64,000 nt of DNA from Bog-473 sp963840435. GTDB taxonomy: Bacteria; Actinomycetota; Acidimicrobiia; Acidimicrobiales; RAAP-2. This document shows positions 9,001-17,460 of the stretch, piece after piece (the stretch's first letter is position 1; each line of letters begins with the position of its first letter). The stretch lies in contig CAWIYY010000003.1 in the NCBI GenBank assembly GCA_963840435.1, forward strand, positions 620,001-684,000, read 5' to 3'. A program made the translations under genes and the position numbers. The notes beneath the pieces were generated by a model, which searched no databases, had not been told where the DNA came from, and worked only from the letters and a program-made list of their open reading frames with translations.

Positions 9001-9473
9001 GGCGCGTCGGCCTCGGCCCCCGCCTCCGAGGCCGGTTGCGGGAGGGACGGCTGACTGTGAGCGGCGGGCGCGTCGGGGCGGCCGAAGAGCAGGCAGGCGA
9101 CGACGATGACGATGCCGACCGTCACACAGGCGTCGGCCAGGTTGAAGGTCGGCCAGTGATCGAGCGTCACGAAATCAGGCACCTGTCCCCCGTGGCCGCC
9201 GAAGATCCGTTCGGCCAAGTTGCCGAGCGCGCCACCCAGGACCAATCCGCCGCCCACGGCGAGCGGCAGGGTGCGCACCCGAGACACCACCACGGCCAGG
9301 ATGACGACGCCGATGCACAGCAGCACCGTGACGGCCAGGGCGCGGCCGCTGAAGAGGCTGAAGGCGAAGCCGGAGTTGAACTGCAGCGCGAGGCCGAAGG
9401 GGCCCCAGACGTGGCTGACGGCATGGATGTGGCGGATGGCGAGCGACGTGGTCACCAGGTCGGCGACCACCAC
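8997..9473 (-). CDS. lspA: Lipoprotein signal peptidase (signal peptidase II); start unresolved
   Basis: Inner-membrane aspartyl protease that cleaves prolipoprotein signal peptides after lipidation. The catalytic-Asp blocks are visible: GNLAERIFGG...PDFVTLDHWPTFNLADACVTVG. There are four hydrophobic segments, but with the GTG at 9473 the first is cut short. In-frame homology (RVLAFAIAAAVVVADLVTT) continues upstream to a CTG at 9515 that overlaps the stop of the preceding gene; no ATG, GTG or TTG occurs there. The true start is therefore probably the CTG or is hidden by an error. The C-terminus has an extra Ala/Pro-rich tail. Confidence 0.88.
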   Translation of the reverse strand: MVVADLVTTSLAIRHIHAVSHVWGPFGLALQFNSGFAFSLFSGRALAVTVLLCIGVVILAVVVSRVRTLPLAVGGGLVLGGALGNLAERIFGGHGGQVPDFVTLDHWPTFNLADACVTVGIVIVVACLLFGRPDAPAAHSQPSLPQPASEAGAEADAP

Positions 9474-9511
9474 GGCTGCTGCGATGGCGAACGCGAGAAC
9501 CCGGATTCGGG

Positions 9512-10375
9512 TCAGCGACGCGACAGGCCCCCGCTCTTGCAGGCCACACAGAGCCGCGCGTAGGGCAGGGCCCGCAGCCGGGGCTTGGGGATCGGCTGGT
9601 AGCAGCGCTCGCAGTACCCGTAGGTCTTGTCGCCGATACGCAGCAGAGCGTCGTCGATCTCCTCGACGGCGAGCGAGGCTTGGCCGGAGAGCGCCAGGTT
9701 GCGCTCGCGGTCAACCGTCACCGTGCCACCCTCGCCCGACTCCTCGTCGAACTGGACGTCGCCTGGTTCGCGCTCGAGGGCCAGCGAGTCGGCCTCGGCC
9801 CGGAGCGACGTGGCCTGCTCCTGGTAGATGGCGCGCTCCTCGTTCAACAACTCGCGCACCTCCTCGAGGAACTTCAGGTCCTTGGCGAAGGGACCCGTCT
9901 TCGGTCGCACCGGTGCCGGAGGCTTGGGCTTGGGCGTGAACGTCGTGCGCGCGACGACGGGAGCCGCCGGGGCCGCACCGTTGCCGCCCGGCGCGGCCTT
10001 CTTGGCCGGGGCCTTCGCCGCTGGGGCCTTCTTGGCCGTCGTGGGCGCCTTCTTGGCCGGCACCGCCTTCTTGGCGGCCGCCGCTGGGGCCTTCTTGGCC
10101 GGCACCGCCTTCTTGACCGTCGCCGCGGGCACCTTCTTGGCCGGGGCCTTCTTGGCGGCCGGGGCGGCGGACTTCTTCGCCGTCGGCGCAGCCTTCTTGG
10201 TCGAGCTGGGGGCCTTCTTCACCACAAGGACTGCCTTCTTTTTTGAGAGAACGGAACTCTTCGTCGTCGATGCTCCAACCTTGGAGGAGGCGGATTTCTT
10301 CCCGCCTGCCGCAGACGACTTCGTCCGCGACCCCGACACCCGTTTGACCTGGGTGCTCTTGCCCGCTGGGGTCAT
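9512..10375 (-). CDS. DksA/TraR-type C4 zinc-finger protein with histone-H1-like Lys/Ala/Pro tail
   Basis: 287 residues. The first about 150 are a Lys/Ala/Pro-rich tract of AAKKAPAKK-type repeats resembling the histone H1 tail. Then comes a coiled-coil-prone segment (KDLKFLEEVRELLNEERAIYQEQATS) and a C-terminal finger CERC-x17-CVAC. DksA/TraR-family proteins reach into the RNA polymerase secondary channel; the basic tail suggests extra nucleic-acid binding (inference). ATG 10375 follows a strong GAAGGAGGG site. The gene overlaps the likely lspA start and lies downstream of divIVA. Codon composition is repetitive but not foreign. Confidence 0.85.
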   Translation of the reverse strand: MTPAGKSTQVKRVSGSRTKSSAAGGKKSASSKVGASTTKSSVLSKKKAVLVVKKAPSSTKKAAPTAKKSAAPAAKKAPAKKVPAATVKKAVPAKKAPAAAAKKAVPAKKAPTTAKKAPAAKAPAKKAAPGGNGAAPAAPVVARTTFTPKPKPPAPVRPKTGPFAKDLKFLEEVRELLNEERAIYQEQATSLRAEADSLALEREPGDVQFDEESGEGGTVTVDRERNLALSGQASLAVEEIDDALLRIGDKTYGYCERCYQPIPKPRLRALPYARLCVACKSGGLSRR

Positions 10376-10497
10376 CCCGCCCTCCTTCGAACCATGCACG
10401 GCGGCCGGTGTCCCCGGCGACGACCGCGCCAAGGGAGCGGGTGACCATACAGGACCGCACTGTGGGGGGCAATACGGCGGTTACCCCACCAGCGGGA

Positions 10498-11289
10498 TCA
10501 GACGGAGCGGGGCGCTCCCGACACAGCGGCGCTCGAGGCGCTCTGCAGATTCAAGGTGGGGGGGCCGTCGTCGGCGGGAGGCAGCTCGGCCCCAACCCCT
10601 GCCGGATCGCCCACCTCGCCCGCACCAGCGGCGAGCGCGGCGGCCTTGGGCCGGACGCCCATGAGGGAGTTGGCCGGCTGCACGTTCTCGTCGACCCACT
10701 TGAGGATGTCGCTGAGCGCTCCCCGCAGACGGTTGCGCTCGGACTCGAGGTGACGGGCCATGCTCTCGACATCGGTCGCCAGCTCGGTGCGGGTGGACTC
10801 CAGGCGGGTCACTTCCTCACGCAACTTCTTGTTCGACTCGGCCTGCATCTGCGCCGCGGTCGCCTCGGCCGCCGCGATGGACGCGCGGGCAGTCTCCTCG
10901 GCCTGGCCGATGATGGCCGCCGCTTCGGCCTCGCTCTCGCGCTTGGTCTGGTCGACGAACTTCTGGGCGAGCAACAGCGTTCTCTGCAGCGTCTCGTCGC
11001 TCAGCGCAGTGTCATTCGCCGCAGCCACCGCAGCCGGGGCTGCCTCCTCGCTGGCCTCGGCCGCCACCGGCGCGGCGCGCTTCTCGCGCTCGAGCTGCGA
11101 GATGCGCTCGCTGGCCTGGCGCAACCGATCGTTCAGCTGACGGACGTGCTCCTGCAGTCCCTCCGCCTCCTGGGCCGCCCGGTCCAGGTACTCGTCCACC
11201 TCATCGACGTTGTACCCCTTGAGACCAAGGCGGAACTCGACCGTGCGCAGGGTGTCGAGGATTGATGCGGGAGCTTGCGAATTGTCCAT
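10498..11289 (-). CDS. divIVA: DivIVA-domain cell division/polar growth protein
   Basis: 263 residues. The N-terminal DivIVA motif is clear (VEFRLGLKGYNVDEVDEYLDRAAQEAE) and is followed by coiled coil to about residue 205 with an Ala-rich interruption. The C-terminus is Pro/Ala/Ser-rich. DivIVA (Wag31) binds negatively curved membrane and organises polar peptidoglycan synthesis in actinobacteria. I chose ATG 11289; a TTG at 11298 is the alternative. It follows yggT and sepF in the usual actinobacterial order. Confidence 0.92.
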   Translation of the reverse strand: MDNSQAPASILDTLRTVEFRLGLKGYNVDEVDEYLDRAAQEAEGLQEHVRQLNDRLRQASERISQLEREKRAAPVAAEASEEAAPAAVAAANDTALSDETLQRTLLLAQKFVDQTKRESEAEAAAIIGQAEETARASIAAAEATAAQMQAESNKKLREEVTRLESTRTELATDVESMARHLESERNRLRGALSDILKWVDENVQPANSLMGVRPKAAALAAGAGEVGDPAGVGAELPPADDGPPTLNLQSASSAAVSGAPRSV

Positions 11290-11334
11290 GGTGCCCAAGC
11301 TTACCTATCCCATCCTGGCGTTCCAGGTATGGCC

Positions 11335-11592
11335 TCAGCGCCGCAGGAACGGAACGAGGACGATCTCGGCGACGAGGATGACGACCAGAAAGGACAGGTC
11401 GAGCCCACCGATGGGCTTGATGATCTTTCGCACCGGCCGTAGCACCGGGTCGACTGCCCGGTACAGGAAGTACTGGATCCGGGCCAGGGTGGTCCCGGGC
11501 TGAATGCGGAACCAGCTGAGGAGGGCGTAGGGAATCATGAACAGCCAGATGTAGGCCTCGATCAACCACGCCAGGATCGCAAAGATATTCAC
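11335..11592 (-). CDS. YggT family membrane protein
   Basis: 85 residues with two hydrophobic segments (about 3-25 and 62-82) and the family block RIQYFLYRAVDPVLRPVRKI between them. YggT proteins are small membrane proteins of unclear function, often found between sepF and divIVA in actinobacteria, and have been linked to osmotic tolerance and division. Context and sequence both support the assignment. Confidence 0.9.
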   Translation of the reverse strand: MNIFAILAWLIEAYIWLFMIPYALLSWFRIQPGTTLARIQYFLYRAVDPVLRPVRKIIKPIGGLDLSFLVVILVAEIVLVPFLRR

Positions 11593-11613
11593 CGGACCCC
11601 CAGGGTACTGGGG

Positions 11614-12222
11614 TTAATCCCGGCCGAAGCCGCGGTCCGCGAGGCGCTGCCTCTCCTCGTCGGAGATCTTGACGTTGGTCGGCGCCAGCAGGAAGACCTG
11701 GTCCGCCACCTTTTCCATCTCGCCGCTCAGGGCGTAGGTGACGCCACTGCAGAAGTCGATCATGCGGCGCTGCAGGTCGCGATCGGCCATCTGCAGGTTC
11801 ACGATCACCGGCCGGCTGTCCTTGAGGCGGTCCGCGATCTCCTTGGCGTCGCCGAAGCGCGAGGGGGCGACGACGTGCACCCGGGCCGACGCCATGGATT
11901 GGGGCGCCGACGACGGGGTCAGGGTGGAATCGACCGGCATGGCCCGCATCGGGGTCGGGCGGGGGGTGACCCTGGCCGGGGCGATGTTGGGCTGGGCGGG
12001 GACGGCTGACTCGCGAGGGATGGTCCGCACCCGGCTCATCCCTCCGCTGAATTCCTCGGCGGCGGGCTGGTCGTACTCCGGGGTGGCGGCGCGGGGCTCG
12101 ACCCGGCTGGTGGCGGCCGAGAAGCCGCGGGGAGCCCGATCCTCGAGGTCGTCGTACTCGTCGTACTCGTCATCGAGCAGGCCGAGATAGACCATGGTCT
12201 TCTTCATGAACGACGGTGACAT
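11614..12222 (-). CDS. sepF: Cell division protein SepF
   Basis: 202 residues. A membrane-binding amphipathic N-terminus (MKKTMVYLGLLDDEYDEYDD) and a disordered linker (about 25-105) precede the SepF fold (VHVVAPSRFGDAKEIADRLKDSRPVIVNL to VFLLAPTNVKIS). SepF polymerises, anchors FtsZ to the membrane and is essential where FtsA is missing; no ftsA is seen in this cluster. ATG 12222 follows GGAGAAGGT. Confidence 0.93.
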   Translation of the reverse strand: MSPSFMKKTMVYLGLLDDEYDEYDDLEDRAPRGFSAATSRVEPRAATPEYDQPAAEEFSGGMSRVRTIPRESAVPAQPNIAPARVTPRPTPMRAMPVDSTLTPSSAPQSMASARVHVVAPSRFGDAKEIADRLKDSRPVIVNLQMADRDLQRRMIDFCSGVTYALSGEMEKVADQVFLLAPTNVKISDEERQRLADRGFGRD

Positions 12223-12289
12223 ACCTTCTCCTGTCCCGACACAGCGTAGTGCCTGCTCGCCAGGGGGGCAGGGAGCCACAACACCCTCA

Positions 12290-12880
12290 TTACGCAGCAC
12301 CTTCGCCGTGCCGCGGCGGCCGCTCACCGAAGAGGGCCCTCCCGATGCGCACCATGGTGGTACCGGCGGCCACGGCCGCCTCGAGGTCGTCGCTCATGCC
12401 CATCGAACGCTCCTCGAGGCCGAGGTCGTCGGCCAGGTGCCCCACCTCCTCGAACGACGCCCGGGCCACCTCGGCCGGACCCGGTGCAGCGACCGTCATC
12501 AGGCCCACCACCCGCAGATCGAGGGCGCGGAGCCGGCCCACCAGGTCGGCCACCCGGTCGGGCCGGCAGCCGTTGCGGCCGGGGAGTCCTGTCGTGTCGA
12601 CCTGCACCATGACCGTGGCTCCGGGCGACAGGCGGGCGATCCGCTCGCCCTCGGCCAGCCGGGCCACGCTCTCCCAGAGCCCGACGATGGGTGCGAGGAC
12701 CGCCACCTTGTTGCGCTGGACCGTCCCGAGAAAGTGCCAGCACGGCTCGCACGCAGCGCGCCCGGCTCCGCCGACCAGGCCGGCTTTCTCCACGAGCTCT
12801 CCGGCATAGTTCTCACCGATGTCGCGCAACCCGGCGCCGAGGGCAGCCTCCACCGCGTCGGGCCCGAAGCCCTTGGTCAC
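12290..12880 (-). CDS. yggS: YggS/PROSC family PLP-binding protein; N-terminus unresolved
   Basis: Pyridoxal-5'-phosphate homeostasis protein with an alanine-racemase-like TIM barrel. Seen: VTKGFGPDAV with the PLP lysine, LRDIGENYAGELVEKA, WHFLGTVQRNKV, VMVQVDTTG, and the phosphate-binding end SMGMSDDLEAAVAAGTTMVRIGRALFGER. Homology continues upstream of the GTG at 12880 (LGALRARI...IRIVG) to about 12960, right after the ftsZ stop, but no ATG, GTG or TTG lies in that frame. A non-canonical start (for example CTG) or a small error is likely. The ftsZ-yggS-sepF order is standard. Confidence 0.88.
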   Translation of the reverse strand: MTKGFGPDAVEAALGAGLRDIGENYAGELVEKAGLVGGAGRAACEPCWHFLGTVQRNKVAVLAPIVGLWESVARLAEGERIARLSPGATVMVQVDTTGLPGRNGCRPDRVADLVGRLRALDLRVVGLMTVAAPGPAEVARASFEEVGHLADDLGLEERSMGMSDDLEAAVAAGTTMVRIGRALFGERPPRHGEGAA

Positions 12881-12965
12881 GCCGACGATCCGGATGCGCT
12901 CGGGGTCTCCCCCGGCGCGCCCGATGCGGGCCCGGAGAGCACCCAGCCGCGAGACGACCTCGTCG

Positions 12966-14069
12966 CTAGCGCAGGAAGGAGGGAACGTCGAAATCGTCGT
13001 CGCCGAGGTCGAACTCTTCTTCCGTTCCCGTGGCGTCGGCGAAGATGTCCACCGGCTCGGGCGTGTCGAAGATCGACGCGACCCGGTCGGCTCCCTTAGG
13101 CGGAGCGCCCTCTTCCCAACGCTCGAAGCCGGCCGCGATGACGGTCACCCGCACCTCGTCGCCCATGGTGTCGTCGATGACGGCACCGAAGATGATGTTC
13201 GCGTCAGGGTGCGCGACCGAGTGGATGATCTCGGCTGCCTCGTTCACTTCGAACAGACCGAGGTCGGACCCGCCGGCGATGTTGAGCAGGATGCCCCGCG
13301 CCCCTTCGATGGACGCTTCGAGCAGCGGCGAGGTGATGGCGGCGCGGGCGGCGTTGGCGGCGCGGCCGTCGCCGATGGACGATCCGATCCCCATGATGGC
13401 GGTCCCGGCGTTGATCATGACCATCTTCACGTCGGCAAAGTCGGTGTTGATCAGCCCGGGAACCGTGATGAGATCGGTGATGCCGCGCACGCCCTGCATG
13501 AGCACCTCATCGGCCATTTTGAAGGCATTGAGCATGCTCGTCTTGTCGTTCGAGACGGTGAGGAGCCGATCGTTGGGGATGACGATGAGGGTGTCGACCT
13601 TCTCCTTCATGGTCTGGATGCCCTTCTCGGCCTGCATGGCCCGACGCCGGCCCTCGAAGGTGAAGGGGCGGGTGACGACGCCGATGGTGAGGGCCCCGAG
13701 ACCCTTGGCGACCTCGGCCACGACGGGCGCCGCGCCGGTCCCGGTCCCACCGCCCTCTCCGGCGGTGATGAAGACCATGTCAGAGCCCTGGAGAGCCTCT
13801 TCGATGTCGGCGCGGTGCTCCTCGGCCGCCTGCCGGCCGACCTCGGGATCGCTCCCCGCACCCAGGCCGCGGGTGAGCTGGCGCCCGATGTCGAGCTTGA
13901 GGTCGGCATCGCTCATCAGCAGCGCCTGCGCATCGGTGTTGGCCGCGATGAATTCGACGTTGCGCAACCCTGAGTCGATCATCCGATTGACTGCGTTGAC
14001 TCCGCCTCCGCCGACCCCTACCACCTTGATCACGGCCAGGTAGTTCCCCTGGGTTGGCACGGTCGTCAT
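12966..14069 (-). CDS. ftsZ: Cell division protein FtsZ
   Basis: 367 residues. Tubulin-like GTPase that forms the Z-ring. The N-terminal nucleotide fold (KVVGVGGGGVNAVNRM), the GGGTGTG signature (AGEGGGTGTGAAPVVAEVAK), the T7 loop region (GLINTDFADVKMVM) and the C-terminal partner-binding peptide (DDDFDVPSFLR) are present. The C-terminal linker is short. ATG 14069 has GAGGGAG upstream; in-frame sequence further upstream is not FtsZ-like. Confidence 0.97.
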   Translation of the reverse strand: MTTVPTQGNYLAVIKVVGVGGGGVNAVNRMIDSGLRNVEFIAANTDAQALLMSDADLKLDIGRQLTRGLGAGSDPEVGRQAAEEHRADIEEALQGSDMVFITAGEGGGTGTGAAPVVAEVAKGLGALTIGVVTRPFTFEGRRRAMQAEKGIQTMKEKVDTLIVIPNDRLLTVSNDKTSMLNAFKMADEVLMQGVRGITDLITVPGLINTDFADVKMVMINAGTAIMGIGSSIGDGRAANAARAAITSPLLEASIEGARGILLNIAGGSDLGLFEVNEAAEIIHSVAHPDANIIFGAVIDDTMGDEVRVTVIAAGFERWEEGAPPKGADRVASIFDTPEPVDIFADATGTEEEFDLGDDDFDVPSFLR

Positions 14070-14248
14070 GAACTCCCTCGTCTCCGGGTCGATCGCCGAC
14101 CGGCTCCTCGCTGATAGGTCCCGCCCCGCCCCGCCGGGGACGTGCGCCCAATGACCCATCCCTGAACCTTTTGGGAAGGTTGAAGTTCACAGTCCGGCAA
14201 CGTGACCCCACCATACGGGGGGTGTTCGGGCAGGTCAAGCATAAGGCA

Positions 14249-15061
14249 TCACCCCGGCGTGATCGTGACGGCGTCGGGGACACTCACGTCGATCACGTCC
14301 CCTGCATGGAGGGTTGCACCGGCGAGGACGGACGACACGTCCTCGTACTTGGCCGTCAACTGCGAGGCAGAGCCGATGTTGACGGCGATCGGCGTCGTCA
14401 TGGAGAGCTGCACCCATCCCCCGGGCTCGACGGTCACCACGGTGACCTGCGCGGAGAAGGACAGGGGCAACGTCGTGGCCACCTTGAGACCGGCCTCGTC
14501 CTTGGGCGACAACAACGAACCGGGTGCGCCCGGAGGCACGGGCACCGAGAGAATGAGCAAGCCCGGGGGGCGGGCCCCGGACGTCACCTGGAGGACCCGG
14601 CCGTCGGCACTCACCACGGCCCAGGTGCTCCCGGGCGCGGCGACCACCAGGCGTGGGACCTCCTCGGTCACGGCGACGTGCACCCCGTCGGGCCACGAGA
14701 CCGTGACGGTGGCCGAGCTGACCCAGGGCAACCGTTCGATGCGGGCCGCGGCCGCTCCCCGGTTGATGGCGAGCAGTGGCGGATGGTCGGCCAGGCCGGC
14801 GGCGGCCACGACCTGGGCCGCTGTCTCGTGGACATCTCCGGTCACGGTGATGCTGCGGGCCGAGAAGAGCGCCGAGTGCGCGAGGAACCAGGCCCCGATG
14901 AGGAGGAGGGTGAGGACCAGGGCACCGACCAGGATGCGCAGTCGTCGGCGCCCCTGCTGGCGGCTGACCGCGGAGCGTCGGGCCGAGATGCGCGGGTCCA
15001 TGCGGCTTCCGGCCCGACCCGACCCGCTCGGGCGTGTCTTCTCCGCCACCGGTGGCGTCAT
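14249..15061 (-). CDS. ftsQ: Cell division protein FtsQ/DivIB
   Basis: 270 residues: a basic cytoplasmic N-terminus (about 1-40), one transmembrane helix (LRILVGALVLTLLLIGAWFL), a POTRA domain (SARSITVTGDVHETAAQVVAAAGL) and a beta domain to the end. FtsQ belongs to the FtsQBL bridge that activates septal synthesis. The start ATG overlaps the murB stop (ATGA) and has GGACGGAGG upstream. The murB-ftsQ-ftsZ order is conserved. Confidence 0.93.
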   Translation of the reverse strand: MTPPVAEKTRPSGSGRAGSRMDPRISARRSAVSRQQGRRRLRILVGALVLTLLLIGAWFLAHSALFSARSITVTGDVHETAAQVVAAAGLADHPPLLAINRGAAAARIERLPWVSSATVTVSWPDGVHVAVTEEVPRLVVAAPGSTWAVVSADGRVLQVTSGARPPGLLILSVPVPPGAPGSLLSPKDEAGLKVATTLPLSFSAQVTVVTVEPGGWVQLSMTTPIAVNIGSASQLTAKYEDVSSVLAGATLHAGDVIDVSVPDAVTITPG

Positions 15062-16059
15062 CGTCCTCCGTCCACCGTCGCAGCCACCGGACCAGTCTTC
15101 CCGGCGTCGAAGCCCAGCAGGCGGACCTCCGCCGCCAATTCGACGCCGCTCCGTTCGCGCACGGCGGCACGCACGTGCTCCATGAGGGCGCGCACGTCGT
15201 CGGCCCGCCCACCCTTGTCGGCCTGAATGAAGTTGGCGTGCTTCTCCGACACGTGCGCCGTCCCGAGTCGGAATCCCTTCAACCCAGCCGCTTCGATCAG
15301 ACGCCCGGCCGAGTCGCCCTCGGGGTTGGTGAAGACAGAGCCGGCATTGGAGCCGCCGGGCTGATGGGCGCGCCGCCAGGTGACGATGTCGGTCACGCTG
15401 GCGCGTTCCTCGTCGGCCGAACCCGGCATGACCGCGAGGTCGGCCTCGAGGACGACTTGGGACGGGCCGACCGTCGAGCGGCGGTAGCCGTAGTCGAGCC
15501 GACTGGCCGCGTCCACGCCGCCGTCGTCGAGGAGCAGATCGACCCAGCGGTAGCGGACGAGGCACGCCGCCATGTCGGAACCGTGGCCACCGGCGTTCAT
15601 GCGCACGGCGCCGCCCACCGACCCGGGCACCCCGACGGCCCACGAGAGCCCCGACCAACCGGCATCGGCAACCCGACGGGCCAGCACGGGCAGGGGCAGC
15701 GCGGCACCGGCGCGCACGGCCTGGTGCGGGTCCGCTGCCCCACGCTCCGGCAGTGCGAGTCCGGCGAAGCCAGAGCCGAGGCGCAGGACCAACCCGTCGA
15801 AGCCGGCGTCGGCGACCAAGAGGTTCGACCCGCGTCCGATGACGAAGACGGCGAGGGCATCGCCCGGACCTGCAGCGGCCGCGCCCACCCGACGACAGGC
15901 CGATCGGAGAGCCTCGAGGTCCTCGGGTCCTTCCACCTCGGCGAAGAGCGCGGCCGGACCGCCCACCCCGTACGTGGTCATCGGCCCGAGCGGCTCGTCC
16001 CGCACGGCGCGGGGGCCGAGCGCGTCGGCCAGGGCCTCGAGCGTCGCGGAGACCGTCAC
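15058..16059 (-). CDS. murB: UDP-N-acetylenolpyruvoylglucosamine reductase MurB
   Basis: 333 residues. FAD- and NADPH-dependent reduction of UDP-GlcNAc-enolpyruvate to UDP-MurNAc in the cytosol. FAD-binding motif FVIGRGSNLLVADAGFDG, the substrate block VPGSVGGAVRMNAGGHG, and the C-terminal GSVFTNPEGD (proton-donor Ser) and EKHANFI are visible; it is a type I-like MurB. The GTG start overlaps the murC stop (GTGA). Confidence 0.95.
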   Translation of the reverse strand: MTVSATLEALADALGPRAVRDEPLGPMTTYGVGGPAALFAEVEGPEDLEALRSACRRVGAAAAGPGDALAVFVIGRGSNLLVADAGFDGLVLRLGSGFAGLALPERGAADPHQAVRAGAALPLPVLARRVADAGWSGLSWAVGVPGSVGGAVRMNAGGHGSDMAACLVRYRWVDLLLDDGGVDAASRLDYGYRRSTVGPSQVVLEADLAVMPGSADEERASVTDIVTWRRAHQPGGSNAGSVFTNPEGDSAGRLIEAAGLKGFRLGTAHVSEKHANFIQADKGGRADDVRALMEHVRAAVRERSGVELAAEVRLLGFDAGKTGPVAATVDGGR

Positions 16060-17453
16060 CACGACGGCGAGTCGAGCAGGACGTCGGGCAGCGACGTGAG
16101 GTCGCCCGCGCCCAGGGTCAAGCAGAGATCGCCCGCCTGCAGGGTCTCGGCCACGGCATCGCGCAGCTGCTCCCAGGCCGGCGCGTAGACCACCGGCAGG
16201 CGCGGATCCGCGGCGCGGACGGCGTCGGCCACCAGCCGGCCGGAGACTCCGGGGACCGGCGGCTCGCCCGCGCTGTAGACGTCTGTGACCACCAGCACGT
16301 CGGCGTCGGCGAACGCGGTGCCGAACTGCGGGGCCAACGCCGCGGTGCGGGAGAAACGGTGGGGCTGGAAGACCGCCACGACGCGGGACCAGCCGCCGGT
16401 GCGAGCCGTGGCCAGGGCAGCCCGGACCTCGGTCGGGAGATGGGCATAGTCGTCGACGAAGGTCACGCCGCCAGCCTCGCCACGGAACTCGAAGCGCCGC
16501 GTGACCCCGGCAAAGCGGGCCAGCGCAGTCTGCGCGGCAACGAAGGTGGCGCCGGCCTGCAGTGCGGCCACCGCGGCCACCGCGCCGTTCCGGGCGTTGT
16601 GCAGACCGGGCACGCCGATGTCCAACGTGCCCAGCGTGCCGCCGGGGCCCTCCATGGTGAAGGAGACCGAGCTGCGGGCCAGCTCGAGGTCCGTCATCCT
16701 GTACGTGGCGCCGTCGGAGGAGCCGATCGTGATGGCACCCCGTTCGTGGCCGATGGCCGCGGCCTCCGCATCGTCCGCGCACACCACTGCGCCCTCGGTC
16801 GCCGCACCGACGAACTCGGAGAAGGCCGTGCGCAGTTCCTCGAACGTCCCGTAGTAGTCGAGGTGATCCGCCTCGACGTTTGTGAGCACGGCCAGATCGG
16901 GACGGATGGCCCGGAAGGTCCCGAAGCTCTCGTCGGCCTCGACCACCAGCCACTCTCCGGTGTCCCACACCGCGTTGGTCCCGATTTCGTTGACATCGGC
17001 GCCGATGACGAAGGACGGGCGCAGTCCGGCCTCGACCAGGATCAGCGAGAGCATCGAGGCCGTGGTCGTCTTGCCGTGGGTGCCGGCGACGGCCAGGCAG
17101 CGTCGTGTGGCGCAGATGGCGGCGAGCATGGCCGACCGGGGGACGACCCTGATGCCGTGGGCCCGGGCCTCGACCAGTTCGAGGTTCGCGGGCTGCACGG
17201 CCGGCGAATAGGTGACCGCCTCGGCATCACCGACGTTCTCGGCCCGATGACCGATCGACACCGTGATGCCCTGGGAACGGAGGCGCTCGGCCACGGGCGA
17301 GTCGCGCAGGTCGGACCCCGAGACATGGTGCCCCATGGCGCGCAGGACGATGGCGATGGCGCTCATCCCCGCCCCGCCGATGCCGATGATGTGAATGCGC
17401 CGAGGCACCAGCAGGTCCAGCGACTCGGGCTCGCCCTGTCCCGCTGCGGTCAC
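16056..17453 (-). CDS. murC: UDP-N-acetylmuramate--L-alanine ligase MurC
   Basis: About 465 residues. ATP-dependent addition of L-Ala to UDP-MurNAc. N-terminal Rossmann-like IHIIGIGGAGMSAIA, P-loop AGTHGKTTTASML, carbamoylated-Lys/Mur ligase core (EADHLDYYG, VPGLHNARNGAVA) and C-terminal FQPHRFSRT are visible. I chose GTG 17453 because GAGG sits five bases upstream; ATGs at 17471 and 17477 overlapping the end of murG are alternatives. The coupling to murG and murB is tight. Confidence 0.95.
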   Translation of the reverse strand: MTAAGQGEPESLDLLVPRRIHIIGIGGAGMSAIAIVLRAMGHHVSGSDLRDSPVAERLRSQGITVSIGHRAENVGDAEAVTYSPAVQPANLELVEARAHGIRVVPRSAMLAAICATRRCLAVAGTHGKTTTASMLSLILVEAGLRPSFVIGADVNEIGTNAVWDTGEWLVVEADESFGTFRAIRPDLAVLTNVEADHLDYYGTFEELRTAFSEFVGAATEGAVVCADDAEAAAIGHERGAITIGSSDGATYRMTDLELARSSVSFTMEGPGGTLGTLDIGVPGLHNARNGAVAAVAALQAGATFVAAQTALARFAGVTRRFEFRGEAGGVTFVDDYAHLPTEVRAALATARTGGWSRVVAVFQPHRFSRTAALAPQFGTAFADADVLVVTDVYSAGEPPVPGVSGRLVADAVRAADPRLPVVYAPAWEQLRDAVAETLQAGDLCLTLGAGDLTSLPDVLLDSPSW

Positions 17454-17460
17454 GTCGTCC

